Of a DNA stretch of 64,000 nt, positions 26,361 to 36,756 are shown piece after piece. The DNA is from Symploca sp. SIO2E9 (GTDB taxonomy: Bacteria > Cyanobacteriota > Cyanobacteriia > Cyanobacteriales > Coleofasciculaceae), in NCBI GenBank assembly GCA_010692645.1, contig JAAHGS010000001.1, forward strand, positions 1 through 64,000, given 5' to 3'. The position numbers and the translations under genes are program-made. The notes beneath the pieces were generated by a model, which saw only the letters and a program-made list of their open reading frames with translations, did not search any database and was not told the origin of the DNA. Position 1 is the stretch's first letter; the number at the start of each line of letters is the position of its first letter.

Positions 26361-26747
26361 CTACGGTTCAGTTTGCTGGGGAGCATCATGGGAGTTTTTT
26401 TCCTTGTGCGGTTTTCCGGAGACAGGAGTTGAGTCAAACAAGGTTTCTTCAAGTTCCATACGCTGTTCCATCTGACGCAAGAAATAGCCAGTCATCATCG
26501 CTGAAGCCAGCAATCCTGCTAAATTTTCCCGATCAGTGGTAATCTGCACGTTAAAGTGTTCTGAGGGAAGCATCCCTACGAGCCCCTGAACATTCTGAGA
26601 GATAATCTGCTGAATCTCCGGACTGGCTGACCTGGCAACATGGGATAATACATCAGGGGATTGGTTCTGGAGATAGTTCAGAAGTTGATTTACTCGCCCT
26701 TGCTCATCTTCAGGTTGGGAGTTGAGAAAGTTAGGGTTAAATACCAT
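26361..26747 (-). CDS. DUF760 family protein
   Basis: A 128-residue soluble protein of the DUF760 family found in cyanobacteria and plastids. The conserved core is LNYLQNQSPDVLSHVARSAS, followed by QNVQGLVGMLPSEHFNVQI and LAGLLASAMMTGYFLRQMEQR (about residues 23-98). The C-terminal 30 residues are polar and variable. Function is unknown; a chloroplast relative has been linked to protein-level regulation, which cannot be carried over safely. Confidence 0.85.
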   Translation of the reverse strand: MVFNPNFLNSQPEDEQGRVNQLLNYLQNQSPDVLSHVARSASPEIQQIISQNVQGLVGMLPSEHFNVQITTDRENLAGLLASAMMTGYFLRQMEQRMELEETLFDSTPVSGKPHKEKNSHDAPQQTEP

Positions 26748-26909
26748 TAGGAGTCTTAAATTTGACTTACTTAATTTCTACTCTAAACGATCACGATGTC
26801 ATCCAACTTACGCCTACCACTATCAATACTAGTACTTTCGGCAGAAATTTGCGAGAATAGGCTTTTAATGAAGAAACTGTAAAGTCACTCTCGAGGTTTG
26901 TCAATGCTG

Positions 26910-27419
26910 TTAAGGTGATGGCAGCAACTGGTCTACTTCAAAATGTTGGTGAAACTTGTCTGTAACTTGCAACCAGTAAGAACGACCATCAGTTTGTCGG
27001 CGTTTATGGATAAATCCTATTTCGATGAGTTCTTGGACATGTTGGTAGGCACCACTGCCACGTAAGTTGACAAGTTCAGTTTGAGCAATAGGACCCTTGA
27101 GAGCAATCGCCGCCAGAGTTCTCAAAGCCCCCGTACCTAATTCAGCCGGAACTAACTCTACCATTAAGTCCTCAAAGGACGAACGTAATTGTAAACTATA
27201 ACCAGCTGGCGTCTCCACAACTTCCAGAGCGCTGTCCCGGTGTGCATAGTCTGCCATTAATTCAATTATTGCATCTTCGGTGGCGTCGCGATCGCAGCCA
27301 GCACATTCAGCAATTTCGGCAATTGAGAGTGGTTTTCCTTTCAGGTAGAGAATCGCTTCTATCTTGGTTGCTAGACGAGGGAGACTCATAGGGGACTTAC
27401 AAATAAATTGAGTGTTCAT
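26910..27419 (-). CDS. scpB: SMC-Scp complex subunit ScpB
   Basis: A 169-residue protein with two winged-helix domains. The first is about residues 14-90 (KIEAILYLKGKPLSIAEIAECAG) and the second about 95-165, with RTLAAIALKGPIAQTELVNLRG and a QELIEIGFI helix. ScpB pairs with ScpA on the SMC kleisin to support chromosome segregation. No scpA or smc lies next to it, which is common in cyanobacteria. The start could be residue 1 (27419) or Met11 (27389); neither has a clear Shine-Dalgarno. Confidence 0.92.
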   Translation of the reverse strand: MNTQFICKSPMSLPRLATKIEAILYLKGKPLSIAEIAECAGCDRDATEDAIIELMADYAHRDSALEVVETPAGYSLQLRSSFEDLMVELVPAELGTGALRTLAAIALKGPIAQTELVNLRGSGAYQHVQELIEIGFIHKRRQTDGRSYWLQVTDKFHQHFEVDQLLPSP

Positions 27420-27432
27420 AGTTCATTGTTGA

Positions 27433-27484
27433 TGGTTCATGGGGAAAGTATTCCACAACTGCCGAATACTTTCCCCATGAACCA
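27433..27484. repeat. Perfect 21-bp inverted repeat with 10-nt loop
   Basis: Arms at 27433-27453 and 27464-27484 are exact complements (TGGTTCATGGGG... and its reverse complement). The surrounding ~130 bp also contains degenerate copies of an atggttcatgg heptamer-like motif. It lies between tldE and scpB. It could act as a transcript-end hairpin or be a mobile palindrome. Confidence 0.85.
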
Positions 27485-27575
27485 TGAGCCATGTCTGCGC
27501 AGCATGGGCAGAGCGCGTACCATAAACCATGAACCATGAACACAACCTTAAGTCTCTTTGAGTAGTAGAATGAGC

Positions 27576-28916
27576 TTACTCTCCGGTAATTGAGAGTTCC
27601 TCAACCCAGACTCGAGGACAAACCCCTGATGGAGTCACCTCTGCCTTTGTTTCAACGAAAATAATTGACTTTAACAGTTCCAGGATATCTCCAGCCACAG
27701 TTGCCGAGTCAAGACTAGTCTTGTTTCCTTTTTCCACCAGCCAGCCATCAAAGGGCAGGGAAAAAGAACCTTGTAAGGCATTAACCCCGGCGTGGAGAGC
27801 ATTAAGTTCATCGATTAGAACCACACTTTCAGCATCCTCCAAGCTATAGGCTGACTCGGCAGCTTGTTCACTCAAGACATGATAGAAATGTGGACTAACC
27901 GTAACCTTAGCCCCAATATTAGCGTGACCTGTGGGCTGAGTATTCATCCTTTTAGCTGTACCAGTACTGTGTACGAAGCCTCTCAAAATTCCCTCAGTAA
28001 TCAGTGGTACACGGCGAGTAGGAGTGCCTTCACCATCAAAAGTCTCTGCTGAAATGTTATCTGGGTGCAGGGCATCATCATAGACCGAAAGTAGGGGAGA
28101 GGCAATTTGCTCTCCCAGAGATTCTGGTGTTGAAAGGCTTTGCTTGTCGAGAATACTCTGAGCATTAAACAGGTTAGAGAAGGCACCTAACAGGCTAAGG
28201 AAAGCTTCTGGTGAGAATACCACCATGTACTTGCCAGACTTGATTTTCTGGTAATTCAAGTGACTGATGGTTTTCTCGGCTGCCTCCTTGAGGCACTCCT
28301 CAATCTCTAAATTCTCCAGACTCCGGCTAATTTTGAAAGCGCCAGCACTACGAGGTTTTTTTCCTTCTTGTTCAGTTTTGCTGTACAGATAAATTGAGGT
28401 GTAGGAACGGGCTTCATCCCTTACCGCACCATTGCTGTTGAGATAAAAGCGGTCAATGTCTCGTTGAGCCAAACCATTATAGGGTACTCCTTGAATGGCA
28501 GGATGAGCATCAATGAGTTTTTGTTCAGAGGCAATCAGTTTCTCAATTAATGTCGAAGCTGGTGCCTGTGGTGCCTTTTCGTTGGGGATATCGGCAACAG
28601 GGTTCTTTGCCTCAGGACTAAAATCAGGTACGTTTTCAGTTACTCCAAAGAAACTGGCTTCGTAGGCAGTCTTAAGAGCTAATTCAACGCCCTTGGGGTC
28701 AACATCAGTGGTGGAAGTTACCCCCATGGTATTATTATCATTCCACACCCTCACGATGACACTAGAGCGGTTGGAGGCTTTGATTTGCTTAGGCTTGCCA
28801 CGGTCTACCTGTACACTGGTTTCATCTACAGATGCGCCATAAATATCAAATTTCTGAATACCAAGTTGACGGGCGCTTGCTTCGGCGTAGGATGCAATTT
28901 CTTGAACTTTCGTCAT
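27576..28916 (-). CDS. TldE/PmbA-family metalloprotease subunit
   Basis: A 446-residue protein of the TldD/PmbA fold, the non-catalytic TldE-like partner of TldD. Typical stretches are VDRGKPKQIKASNRSSVIVRVW near the N-terminus, VVFSPEAFLSLLGAF in the centre and NALQGSFSLPFDGWLVEKG near the C-terminus. TldD/TldE form a heterodimeric cytoplasmic protease acting on unfolded peptides and some RiPP precursors. The tldD gene lies immediately upstream on the same strand, about 140 nt away, so this is the standard pair. Confidence 0.92.
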   Translation of the reverse strand: MTKVQEIASYAEASARQLGIQKFDIYGASVDETSVQVDRGKPKQIKASNRSSVIVRVWNDNNTMGVTSTTDVDPKGVELALKTAYEASFFGVTENVPDFSPEAKNPVADIPNEKAPQAPASTLIEKLIASEQKLIDAHPAIQGVPYNGLAQRDIDRFYLNSNGAVRDEARSYTSIYLYSKTEQEGKKPRSAGAFKISRSLENLEIEECLKEAAEKTISHLNYQKIKSGKYMVVFSPEAFLSLLGAFSNLFNAQSILDKQSLSTPESLGEQIASPLLSVYDDALHPDNISAETFDGEGTPTRRVPLITEGILRGFVHSTGTAKRMNTQPTGHANIGAKVTVSPHFYHVLSEQAAESAYSLEDAESVVLIDELNALHAGVNALQGSFSLPFDGWLVEKGNKTSLDSATVAGDILELLKSIIFVETKAEVTPSGVCPRVWVEELSITGE

Positions 28917-29055
28917 GGCGTGGATGGTAAGGATAAAAGCGATTCGATAATTAAGACTTGGGGTAAGGGCTGTTGATAGTTCATAAGTTTCTAGCTACTT
29001 ACACTCAGTAACGATCAACCATCAACCATTAACCATCAACAAACTCCCAGATGCA

Positions 29056-30525
29056 CTAACGTCCACCGACAGTGATTGAATCAACCTTGATGTGGGGTTG
29101 TCCTACAGTGACATAAACGCTACCGCTAATTGAACCACAGAAGCCAGAGGCTAAGTCTAAATCCCTCGAACACATAGAAATTTTGTTCATAATCTCCTGG
29201 GCTTCGCCAATTAGAATCGCTCCCTTCAAAGGTTTGGTGAGTTTGCCATTTTCAATCAGATATGCCTCTTCAACACCAAAGTTAAATTCACCTGTCGGAC
29301 CAACACTACCACCGCCCATCTTTTTGCAATAAATACCTTTGTCAATCGAGGCAAATAAGTCTTCAGTAGAGTAGTCTCCAGGGGCAATGTAGGTATTGCG
29401 CATACGACTAGCAGCGGCAAAGGTATAACCCTGACGACGCCCACTCCCGGTTCTAGGGTGCCCAGTACGTAATGAACCGGCACGATCTGATAAGAAATTT
29501 TTGAGGATTCCTTTTTCGATCAATAATGTCCTCTGGGCGGGCATACCTTCATCATCCATATCTATGGTGCCAAAGGCGTTTTCTGATAACCCCTCATCCC
29601 AGGCAGTCAGGCTTTCATGGGCAATCTTTTCCCCTTTTTTGTCGCTAAAGGGAGTAGTTTCTCGTTCAATCTGAGTCGTTTCTAACAGATGTCCGCAGGC
29701 TTCGTGGAAAATAACCCCACCAAAGGAATTTGCCATCACAATCGGGTAAGTACCAGATTCGACATAGTCAGCGTAGAGCATTTTCCCTGCTGATTGGGCG
29801 ACTTCCTCAGCATCTGCTTCACAGGACCAGTTGCGCAGGAAGCTAGGATCACTAGTGCTACCAAGGCGCTTGCTAATTGAGGAGCGATTAGCACCCTCAG
29901 CGCAGAGCAGATTATAGCCTACTGATTGAGTAAGGCGAATATCCCTAGCAAAAGTGCCATCACTAGCTGCCACTAAGACTTCTTGCCAATCCCGGAAATA
30001 AGTTGCTCGTCTTGATTGTACGTGATTGGCTTTGAGATTGAGCTTGGCATTAGCATTGAGGAGAACTTCTCCCATTTCCTGCATCGAAGAGCACTTAGAG
30101 AGCCAAATTTCTTTGCCTTTAGCTGTAGCATAGTCTCGCAGTAGTTCCAGATTGATTTCTGGAACATAAGCATTGGGAGTTGGTAATTGCAGTCCCATGA
30201 TCGATAAGCCCTTTTCCAGTGCGGCTTTTAGTCCTGCAAATGACATGTCATTGGTGCTGACGTAGCAGTCGGCAACTCCACGGAACACTCTAACGCCAGC
30301 TCCAGTCGAGAGACTCGGTGAAATACTAGTAATGGTGTCATCTTCTGCCAGGCAACTGATATAATTAATCCGCTCTAGAAAAAATTCAATGAAGTCAGCT
30401 CCAGCTGCACGTCCTAATCCCAACAAAGTTGAGAGGGGTGCTTCCCAGGTTTGATCAAAGCGGTCTGGTGTAGAGGTGTATTCTAAGGTAGGCAATTCTC
30501 TGGAAAGGAGTAGGGTAGGCGGCAT
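29056..30525 (-). CDS. tldD: Metalloprotease TldD
   Basis: A 489-residue catalytic subunit. The zinc motif HExxxH is present in [14 protein letters not shown] (about residues 272-286), with the downstream Cys region ([22 protein letters not shown], then [10 protein letters not shown]). It acts with the TldE-like neighbour in a cytoplasmic protease that degrades or trims peptides. No RiPP precursor or maturation gene is visible nearby, so a general proteolytic role is the simpler reading. Confidence 0.94.
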   Translation of the reverse strand: MPPTLLLSRELPTLEYTSTPDRFDQTWEAPLSTLLGLGRAAGADFIEFFLERINYISCLAEDDTITSISPSLSTGAGVRVFRGVADCYVSTNDMSFAGLKAALEKGLSIMGLQLPTPNAYVPEINLELLRDYATAKGKEIWLSKCSSMQEMGEVLLNANAKLNLKANHVQSRRATYFRDWQEVLVAASDGTFARDIRLTQSVGYNLLCAEGANRSSISKRLGSTSDPSFLRNWSCEADAEEVAQSAGKMLYADYVESGTYPIVMANSFGGVIFHEACGHLLETTQIERETTPFSDKKGEKIAHESLTAWDEGLSENAFGTIDMDDEGMPAQRTLLIEKGILKNFLSDRAGSLRTGHPRTGSGRRQGYTFAAASRMRNTYIAPGDYSTEDLFASIDKGIYCKKMGGGSVGPTGEFNFGVEEAYLIENGKLTKPLKGAILIGEAQEIMNKISMCSRDLDLASGFCGSISGSVYVTVGQPHIKVDSITVGGR

Positions 30526-31696
30526 AAATGGCTTCCTGTGCTAACAGAATATCTAGGCTTGAGTGACTATTGTTGTATTTTTTCAGTTTAGCGAATTCGC
30601 TTTCGGCTTTTGCCAGGTTAAATTAAGGGGCGGTGTAACCTTAAATATTTTTGAGTTTGTTTGTTTTTTATCTTTTACAAAAAAAGCATATTTTGCTAAT
30701 TGCAAATTACTATTTTATACAAAGATATCTTGAACCAATGAAGTATATGTTAAGCAACTGTTAAAACAACAGTTGTTCTTTGGAGATTTTTCGCAAATGC
30801 AAATATATATTGCTTTTTTTTCTAAGCGAATGCTTCCAAACTATGGACTTAAAGCTCTAGCACATGTCTGGCAGATATGATTAAATATGGTATAGACTTA
30901 GCAATTAGTTAGAGGGTGTTTGAAAAGTTGGCAGATTGTAAAATTCACAATGCGGTCTCTTGGAAATTGCCAGTCAACCACCTTAGCATCAGATGAATCA
31001 GTGTCCAGCACAACCAGCACTAAGCATTGATGAAGATGGCATTTAGCCTCTGACGTATTTTCCCGGTGCGTGATCTACCCTTAATTTAGCTGGTGGAATT
31101 ATTCGGTTCGACTTTGTTGGTGCCATTAGGCATTGGTGGATACCTTAGGCTTAAAGAGTGTAGCTTCCAGTTAAAGATTCAAAATTATAGCTTTTGTTAA
31201 GTTATTTTAATTGAATTTTTAATGTGCGAAGGATACTAAGCTTTTTCTTGCATTCCTATAGGGAATGGAATTGTCGTTGCGTTTGACGCTTTCTTCGCCT
31301 GGATGGGATTAGCCCTCATAGCTAGCGCCTAAAAATCGCACTGAATTCATTTACAGGGCCTTTCCTTCATGTTTAGGGGCAACTACCTAGTACAGCATGG
31401 CATCAATAAAGCTACCATTCCCCATTACCGAAAAGCCTATTAGATTAGCTTTTTGACTTTTGAAGGCATGATTTTTGGCTTGGAGTACAGCTTGACAGAA
31501 GTTTGTGATCAGTTTTTTGGCGTCAGCAGGGGAGACAAGGGAAGAAGATTACTGTAGAGTTAAGCACTAATTTTTGCCGCACTGCATTAGTAAACATGGA
31601 GATCAATGGTGCTTCCTACATCAGCACCTGTCGACTTTTGAAACATGTACTCGGCATTGAAATTGAATACAGATTCTTGATGTTTAGACTAGTCTT
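30526..31696. other. Long intergenic region, possibly decayed sequence
   Basis: 1.17 kb with no coding frame of note. A hairpin with CAACTGTT arms lies at 30755-30775. A GAGGGTGTTTGAAAAGTT string near 30912 resembles an insertion-sequence end, but no matching second end or transposase remnant was found. A short hydrophobic frame near 31255-31332 lacks a credible start. The 3' part must contain the promoter of the chemotaxis operon. Confidence 0.45.
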
Positions 31697-32902
31697 ATGG
31701 TGAGCAGCGAACCCATCTTGAAACTCAACCCTATTAGTTTACTAAAGGAAACAGTTAGTACTTATAAAGGCAAGTATCTCCAAGTCTCTATGGGCTTGGT
31801 TTCATGGCAGATTCACTTCAAAGATGGCAAGCTTACCTATGCATCTTATTCTATTGCTTCCCATCCGATGTATTCATTGATTAGACTAAAAAATCATTTA
31901 AACCGGATGGGATATCAATCTGCTGCTGATGAATTTGAAGCTAGTATCAAAAATTTTTTGATATTTAAGCATAACAGAGGTCATTCGCTTCAATATCCTG
32001 AGTACCAGGCTATTCTGTGGTTGCTTAATCAGCACCACTTGAATCCTTGGCAAGCTAAAAAATTGATTGAGGGATTGGTACAGGAAGTTCTGGAATTATT
32101 TTTGTCTGTAACAACAGGAAAATATCAATTTAATCTACAGACTACTGAACTACAGACTTTTTGTAAATTTGACCTGCAATCTATAATTGAACATTGTCAC
32201 AATCGGCTACAGGTTTGGCAATCTTTGGAACCGATTATTCGGTCTCCTTATCAACGTCCTTATATCTCCAACCAAGCTATTTTCGAGCGCTATAGTGCTC
32301 AGGATATAATTACACCAAGAGTTAAACAGAAATTGGGTAGCCTTCTACAAGGCTATAGTATTAGTAATCTAGCTACCATTCTCAAACAGGATGAACTGGA
32401 AATAGCTAAGTTTTTACGTCCTTATGTTGTCAATCGCTCTATTGGTTTACGGGAACCAGAATCGCCCTTTGATCAACTCCATCAAATTTATTCTCCAGCA
32501 GTCAAATCCCCTGCTCTTCCAGAAGTACAGAAAGATTCCTGCCCGATTATTGCTTGCGTGGATGATAGTCCTAACACTTTGAATGAAATTGAGCGTCTTC
32601 TAGGTCAAGATAAGTTCTCGTTCTTTAAATTTGTTGAGCCAATCAAAGCCGCAATCTTATTAAGACGTATTAAGCCCAATATTATTTTTCTAGATATAAA
32701 CATGCCTACCATGAATGGCTACGAACTATGTCGTCTGTTGAGGAAGCATCCTTCCTTTAAACAGACCCCGATTGTGATGGTTACAGGAACTAATGGAGGT
32801 CAACATAAGGAAAAGGCAAAAAACGTGGGAGCATCAGATTATTTAACCAAGCCTTTTACTAAATCAGATTTGGAAACAATTGTTTCCAAGTATCTGACTT
32901 GA
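31697..32902 (+). CDS. PatA/PixG-like response regulator (PATAN + REC)
   Basis: 401 residues. The N-terminal PATAN-type domain (about 1-280) is followed by a CheY-like receiver (about 285-400) with acidic pocket residues (CVDDSPN), phosphoacceptor Asp in FLDINMPTMNG and Lys in DYLTKPFTK. PatA/PixG proteins are the first gene of cyanobacterial pix/pil-type chemotaxis operons and modulate type IV pilus motility. Four genes of the same pathway follow in the order CheY, CheW, MCP, CheA. Confidence 0.92.
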   Translation: MVSSEPILKLNPISLLKETVSTYKGKYLQVSMGLVSWQIHFKDGKLTYASYSIASHPMYSLIRLKNHLNRMGYQSAADEFEASIKNFLIFKHNRGHSLQYPEYQAILWLLNQHHLNPWQAKKLIEGLVQEVLELFLSVTTGKYQFNLQTTELQTFCKFDLQSIIEHCHNRLQVWQSLEPIIRSPYQRPYISNQAIFERYSAQDIITPRVKQKLGSLLQGYSISNLATILKQDELEIAKFLRPYVVNRSIGLREPESPFDQLHQIYSPAVKSPALPEVQKDSCPIIACVDDSPNTLNEIERLLGQDKFSFFKFVEPIKAAILLRRIKPNIIFLDINMPTMNGYELCRLLRKHPSFKQTPIVMVTGTNGGQHKEKAKNVGASDYLTKPFTKSDLETIVSKYLT

Positions 32903-32978
32903 TGAAGAGAGGGTTAGTTTTCTAGATAGATACTCTTTCCAAAGTAAACTTAGGAATTGTTTTCAATACGAGTAGATC

Positions 32979-33344
32979 ATGAGTAAAGTTTTAGTTGTAG
33001 AAGATACTCTCTCTGAATTGGAATTAATCAGCAGTTACCTGAGACAGAGTGGATATACCGTCATCGTTGCTACTGATGGAAAGGAGGCTTTGAATAAAGC
33101 TGTGGAGTACCAACCGGATGCCATTGTTACTGACTTAGTCATGCCAGGGATGAGTGGTTTAGAGCTTTGTCGTCGGCTTAAGGACAATCCAGAAACAAAA
33201 AAATTACCTATTGTTGCCTGCACCTCTAAAAATAAAGAACTTGATCGTCTTTGGGCAATGAAACAAGGGGTTAAAGTCTATGTAACTAAACCTTTTACCA
33301 AAGATGAACTTATTAGTGCTGTCAAATATGGCTTAAATCAATGA
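32979..33344 (+). CDS. CheY-like response regulator (PixH/PilH type)
   Basis: A 121-residue stand-alone receiver domain. The phosphoacceptor is Asp52 (IVTDLVMPGMSG), the acidic pair is near residue 8 (VEDT), and the conserved Lys is in VTKPFTKDE. It probably accepts phosphate from the CheA-like kinase and acts on the pilus retraction or extension motors. Its stop codon overlaps the following cheW start by 4 nt (ATGA at 33341). Confidence 0.94.
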   Translation: MSKVLVVEDTLSELELISSYLRQSGYTVIVATDGKEALNKAVEYQPDAIVTDLVMPGMSGLELCRRLKDNPETKKLPIVACTSKNKELDRLWAMKQGVKVYVTKPFTKDELISAVKYGLNQ

Positions 33345-33898
33345 ATATCTCAGCACTTACACTAGGGTTTGATCAATCCCAAGAAACTTTAGGTGGAGCT
33401 TATCCAACTGAACCTTATCTAAGATTTCAACTAGATGAAAAAATTACAGCTGTTTTTTCCATGGAACAGGTACAGGAGGTGGTTGTTGTTCCGGCAGATC
33501 AGATGACGATCATGCCAAATATGCCAGATTGTATGTTGGGATTAATGACTAGGCGCAACCGAGTCATGTGGGCGGTTGACTTAGCTCAATTGCTATTGTC
33601 ACAACCCCTTCCTGTAAATCTTCGTCAATACAAAGTAATTATTATTCGAGTCAAACCAGCTTCTAAACAGCAAAATATGCTTCTGGAATCATTCCAAAGC
33701 CAAGCACTTTTAGGCTTGATTGTGCAAGAAGTAACAGGAGGTATAAGATTCCCACCCGATTTAATTCAATCACCGCAAGGAAGTATTTCCTCCAGCTTAA
33801 CTCCCTATTTGCAGGGATGTTTACTGCAAAGCAACAGTATGCTGTTGGTTTTAGATGCTCAAGCCATTGCCTACTCCTCAAAATTACAAAGTAACTGA
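33341..33898 (+). CDS. CheW-like coupling protein (PixI type)
   Basis: A 185-residue CheW-domain protein (core about residues 25-180). It should couple the methyl-accepting protein to the kinase at the membrane. Recognisable parts are FQLDEKITAVFSMEQVQEVV, MPNMPDCMLGLMTRRNRVMWAVDLAQLL and LGLIVQEVTGGI. It is slightly longer than a minimal CheW, with a Gly/Pro-containing C-terminal segment. It is translationally coupled to the CheY gene. Confidence 0.92.
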   Translation: MNISALTLGFDQSQETLGGAYPTEPYLRFQLDEKITAVFSMEQVQEVVVVPADQMTIMPNMPDCMLGLMTRRNRVMWAVDLAQLLLSQPLPVNLRQYKVIIIRVKPASKQQNMLLESFQSQALLGLIVQEVTGGIRFPPDLIQSPQGSISSSLTPYLQGCLLQSNSMLLVLDAQAIAYSSKLQSN

Positions 33899-34167
33899 GG
33901 TTGATCAGCTCATAGACATGCTCCTTGCATATTGGGCAGTTAAAGAGTTGAGAGAGGGCAGTGAGGAGAGGAAGAGCTCCAATTAAGCAAAGAATAATGA
34001 TCTCATCATCCCTTGATCTTACTTATCCGATCATCTTCTGATCAACCGACTCCCTCCCCCAGCTGCTAGAAGCACCCGACATATCTTTGATTTTCTTGCT
34101 CCTGCCCATTACTACTGGCCTAGATTTTTGGCACAACTCACTTCCATTAATCCTCGAGATTGATTCC

Positions 34168-36570
34168 ATGACTCAAATCCCTTCCGAAACTGATTCCCAA
34201 AACAGCATCAATAGTCACAGATTATCAACTAACGGAAACCAGCTCGACTCTCAAAAGGCTAACATCCAAGAACTAACAACTGATTCGTTGCCCTCTCCAG
34301 AACAGACAAGTAACGCCCAAGTCAGTCAATCTTCTCTAAGAATCTTAACTCAAAGCTCACCAATTCCAAAGCAGAAAATTCCTTGGTGGAGTCTGGCAAG
34401 CTTGCGCAACAAAGCAACAATAGTAGCACTTACCATCGGCACAGTTCCGGTGGTACTGGTGGGAGCTGCTAGCTACTTGGTTGCCTCTGGAGGGATTAAG
34501 GAACAAATTATTCAAAACGAACAAACCAATGCCCAAGATTTGGAGGACAAGTTAGAGCTCTTCGTCGAACAACGCTATAACGATATTGTCCAGCTATCTA
34601 GGCATGATGCCTTCACCAACTCCAAGCTGCGAAATACCCTCACTCAAGAGGAAAAAAATGAAGTCTTGGACAACTTTGAAAAAACTTCCCAAGTGTACAA
34701 CAGTATTGTTGCTATTAATTTCAGTGACAAGACCATAACTGCCGAATCTTCGGGAAGATGGAGTGGAAAACCTGACAATATCTTAACGAGAGACTATGGA
34801 GTCAAAGTGCAGGAAACAGACAAACCTGTTATTGTTGACCCGCGAGCATCCACAACTACTGGAGCCTTCAGTTTGTTTGCTGCTGCACCCATCAAGGATA
34901 AACTCACAGACAAAACCCTTGGTATAGTTAGAACCCGCACTCCGATGACTCTGGTTAACGATTTATTTGGGGTTGATGCTGAGCGGAAGCAGGCATTTTA
35001 CGTGATCGATTCTGGGGGAGAAATTACGGCATCGAGTGATCCTGAAGTTCTACAGAAACAGATTGAAGAGGTATTCCCCAAGGTAAATGCCCAAATCCCG
35101 CAAATGGCACAGCAAGGACTAAGCGAGATTATGACCGAGAATGGGGAAAGACAAATCTTCACCTATCTTCCTAGTCAGCATATCTCCGAAAAATATGGTC
35201 TCAACTGGGGTTTGCTTCTGGCTCGTCCTACTGAGATTGCCTTTGCCCCCCAAAGACAGTTGCTGATAACAGTGTTGTTAGGGACAGTTACTTTCACTGT
35301 ATTGGTGGCCGTACTTGCTATTATCGTTGCTAGATTAGCTACCCAACCAATTGTAGCAGCAGCCGATGCTGTTGAAAAAATTGGTCAAGGTGGACTCGAT
35401 ACCCGTCTTACCGTTCAAGGGCAAGACGAAATTGCGCAACTTGGTTCTAATATCAATTTGATGGCTGACCAAATTCAGAACTTGTTGGTAGAGCAACAGA
35501 AAGCTGCTCAACAGCAGATGGCAGCCCAAGCTAAAGCTGAACTTAACCAACAGGAGATGCAGCGGAGTGAAGCGCTTCAGCGTGAACTGTTCCAACTGTT
35601 TGAGGAAATCGAAGGTGCATCTCAAGGGAACTTGATGGTGCGAGCTGACTTGACTGCTGGTGAAGTCGGCATTATCGCTGACGTCTTCAATTCCATTATT
35701 GAAAGTCTGCGCAAGATTGTTATCCAGGTTAAACAAGCCACTACTCAGGTAAATAGTTCCATTAGTGAAAACCAAGGTGCGATTCGAGAACTAGCTGATG
35801 AGGCTCTAGCCCAAGTTGAGGAAATTACTAGCACCCTCAATTCGGTTGAGCAAATGTCCCTCTCGATTCAAGAGGTGGCCGAGAGCGCCCATCAGGCAGC
35901 TGAAGTAGCCCGTAGCGCCTCTACCACTGCCCAAGCAGGCGGTGCAGCTATGGATCGTACGGTGGATAGTATCTTAAATCTGCGTTCCACAGTAGCAGAA
36001 ACAGCGAAAAAAGTCAAGCAGTTGGGGGAATCCTCCCAAGAAATTTCTCAGGTGGTTTCGCTGATTAATGACATTGCGCTCAAGACCAACCTGCTGGCTG
36101 TTAATGCTAGTATTGAGGCTGCTCACGCCGGTGAACAGGGCAAAGGTTTTGCAGTAGTTGCCGAAGAAGTGGGTGCACTGGCTGAACAGTCAGCCGCTGC
36201 TACCAAAGAAATTGAGCAGATTGTCAAAAATCTTCAGGCGGGAACTAAAGAAGTGGTAGAAGCGATGGAATTGGGTACCACTCAGGTTGTAGAAGGAACT
36301 CATCTGGTAAAAGAAACTAAGCACAACTTGGAGCAAATTCTCGGGGTATCGCAGGAGATTGACCAGTTGCTGCAATCTATTTCTAAGGCGACAGTTTCTC
36401 AGACCCAAACTTCTAAGACGGTAACTGATTTAATGAAGCAGATTACCAAAGCCTCGGAGCGTGCCTCCCAGTCTTCGCGCCAAGTAGATGGAAATCTGCG
36501 AGAAACGGCAGAGGTTGCCGAGAAATTACAAATTGCTGTGGGTCAGTTCCAGGTTGAGACACAAGCTTGA
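34168..36570 (+). CDS. Methyl-accepting chemotaxis protein (PilJ/HmpD-like)
   Basis: About 800 residues from the preferred ATG at 34168; an upstream ATG at 34087 is less likely. A cytoplasmic polar N-terminus (about 1-80) is followed by TM1 ([21 protein letters not shown]), a periplasmic sensor region of about 250 residues that looks dCache-like, TM2 ([19 protein letters not shown]) and two HAMP-like segments. The signalling domain contains the MCP hairpin ([17 protein letters not shown]). There is no GAF or bilin-binding domain, so it is not a PixJ photoreceptor; the input is probably a periplasmic ligand or state. It is the receptor of the pilus-control operon. Confidence 0.93.
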   Translation: MTQIPSETDSQNSINSHRLSTNGNQLDSQKANIQELTTDSLPSPEQTSNAQVSQSSLRILTQSSPIPKQKIPWWSLASLRNKATIVALTIGTVPVVLVGAASYLVASGGIKEQIIQNEQTNAQDLEDKLELFVEQRYNDIVQLSRHDAFTNSKLRNTLTQEEKNEVLDNFEKTSQVYNSIVAINFSDKTITAESSGRWSGKPDNILTRDYGVKVQETDKPVIVDPRASTTTGAFSLFAAAPIKDKLTDKTLGIVRTRTPMTLVNDLFGVDAERKQAFYVIDSGGEITASSDPEVLQKQIEEVFPKVNAQIPQMAQQGLSEIMTENGERQIFTYLPSQHISEKYGLNWGLLLARPTEIAFAPQRQLLITVLLGTVTFTVLVAVLAIIVARLATQPIVAAADAVEKIGQGGLDTRLTVQGQDEIAQLGSNINLMADQIQNLLVEQQKAAQQQMAAQAKAELNQQEMQRSEALQRELFQLFEEIEGASQGNLMVRADLTAGEVGIIADVFNSIIESLRKIVIQVKQATTQVNSSISENQGAIRELADEALAQVEEITSTLNSVEQMSLSIQEVAESAHQAAEVARSASTTAQAGGAAMDRTVDSILNLRSTVAETAKKVKQLGESSQEISQVVSLINDIALKTNLLAVNASIEAAHAGEQGKGFAVVAEEVGALAEQSAAATKEIEQIVKNLQAGTKEVVEAMELGTTQVVEGTHLVKETKHNLEQILGVSQEIDQLLQSISKATVSQTQTSKTVTDLMKQITKASERASQSSRQVDGNLRETAEVAEKLQIAVGQFQVETQA

Positions 36571-36610
36571 GTCATTATTCCATATCTAAGAAAGCCTTTT
36601 GAGAAGGCAG

Positions 36611-36631
36611 GGGGAATTCCGAGAGTTCCCC
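36611..36631 (+). terminator. Weak GGGGAA/TTCCCC hairpin after the MCP gene
   Basis: A 6-bp stem with a 9-nt loop about 40 nt after the stop codon, with no T-tract. Attenuation within the operon is possible, but support is weak. Confidence 0.3.
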
Positions 36632-36756
36632 TTCCAGACTTTATAGCACTACGCATTTAGGTTAGGACATTTCTAAATCCAGCAAACCCTTTGATAGACT
36701 ACTGTTCCCTGTTCCCTGTTCCCTAGCGCGTAGCGCTATACTAATTAAACCAAACA

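Noticed and set aside
29056-30525. TldD/TldE as part of a RiPP cluster
   Set aside because: No precursor peptide, cyclase or leader peptidase gene in the neighbourhood; the pair is widespread as a general protease.
30900-31690. Insertion sequence remnant
   Set aside because: An IS-like end string exists, but no matching second terminus, target duplication or transposase fragment could be read in any frame.
34168-36570. PixJ-type phototaxis photoreceptor
   Set aside because: No GAF domain or bilin-binding Cys; the sensor part is periplasmic between two membrane helices.
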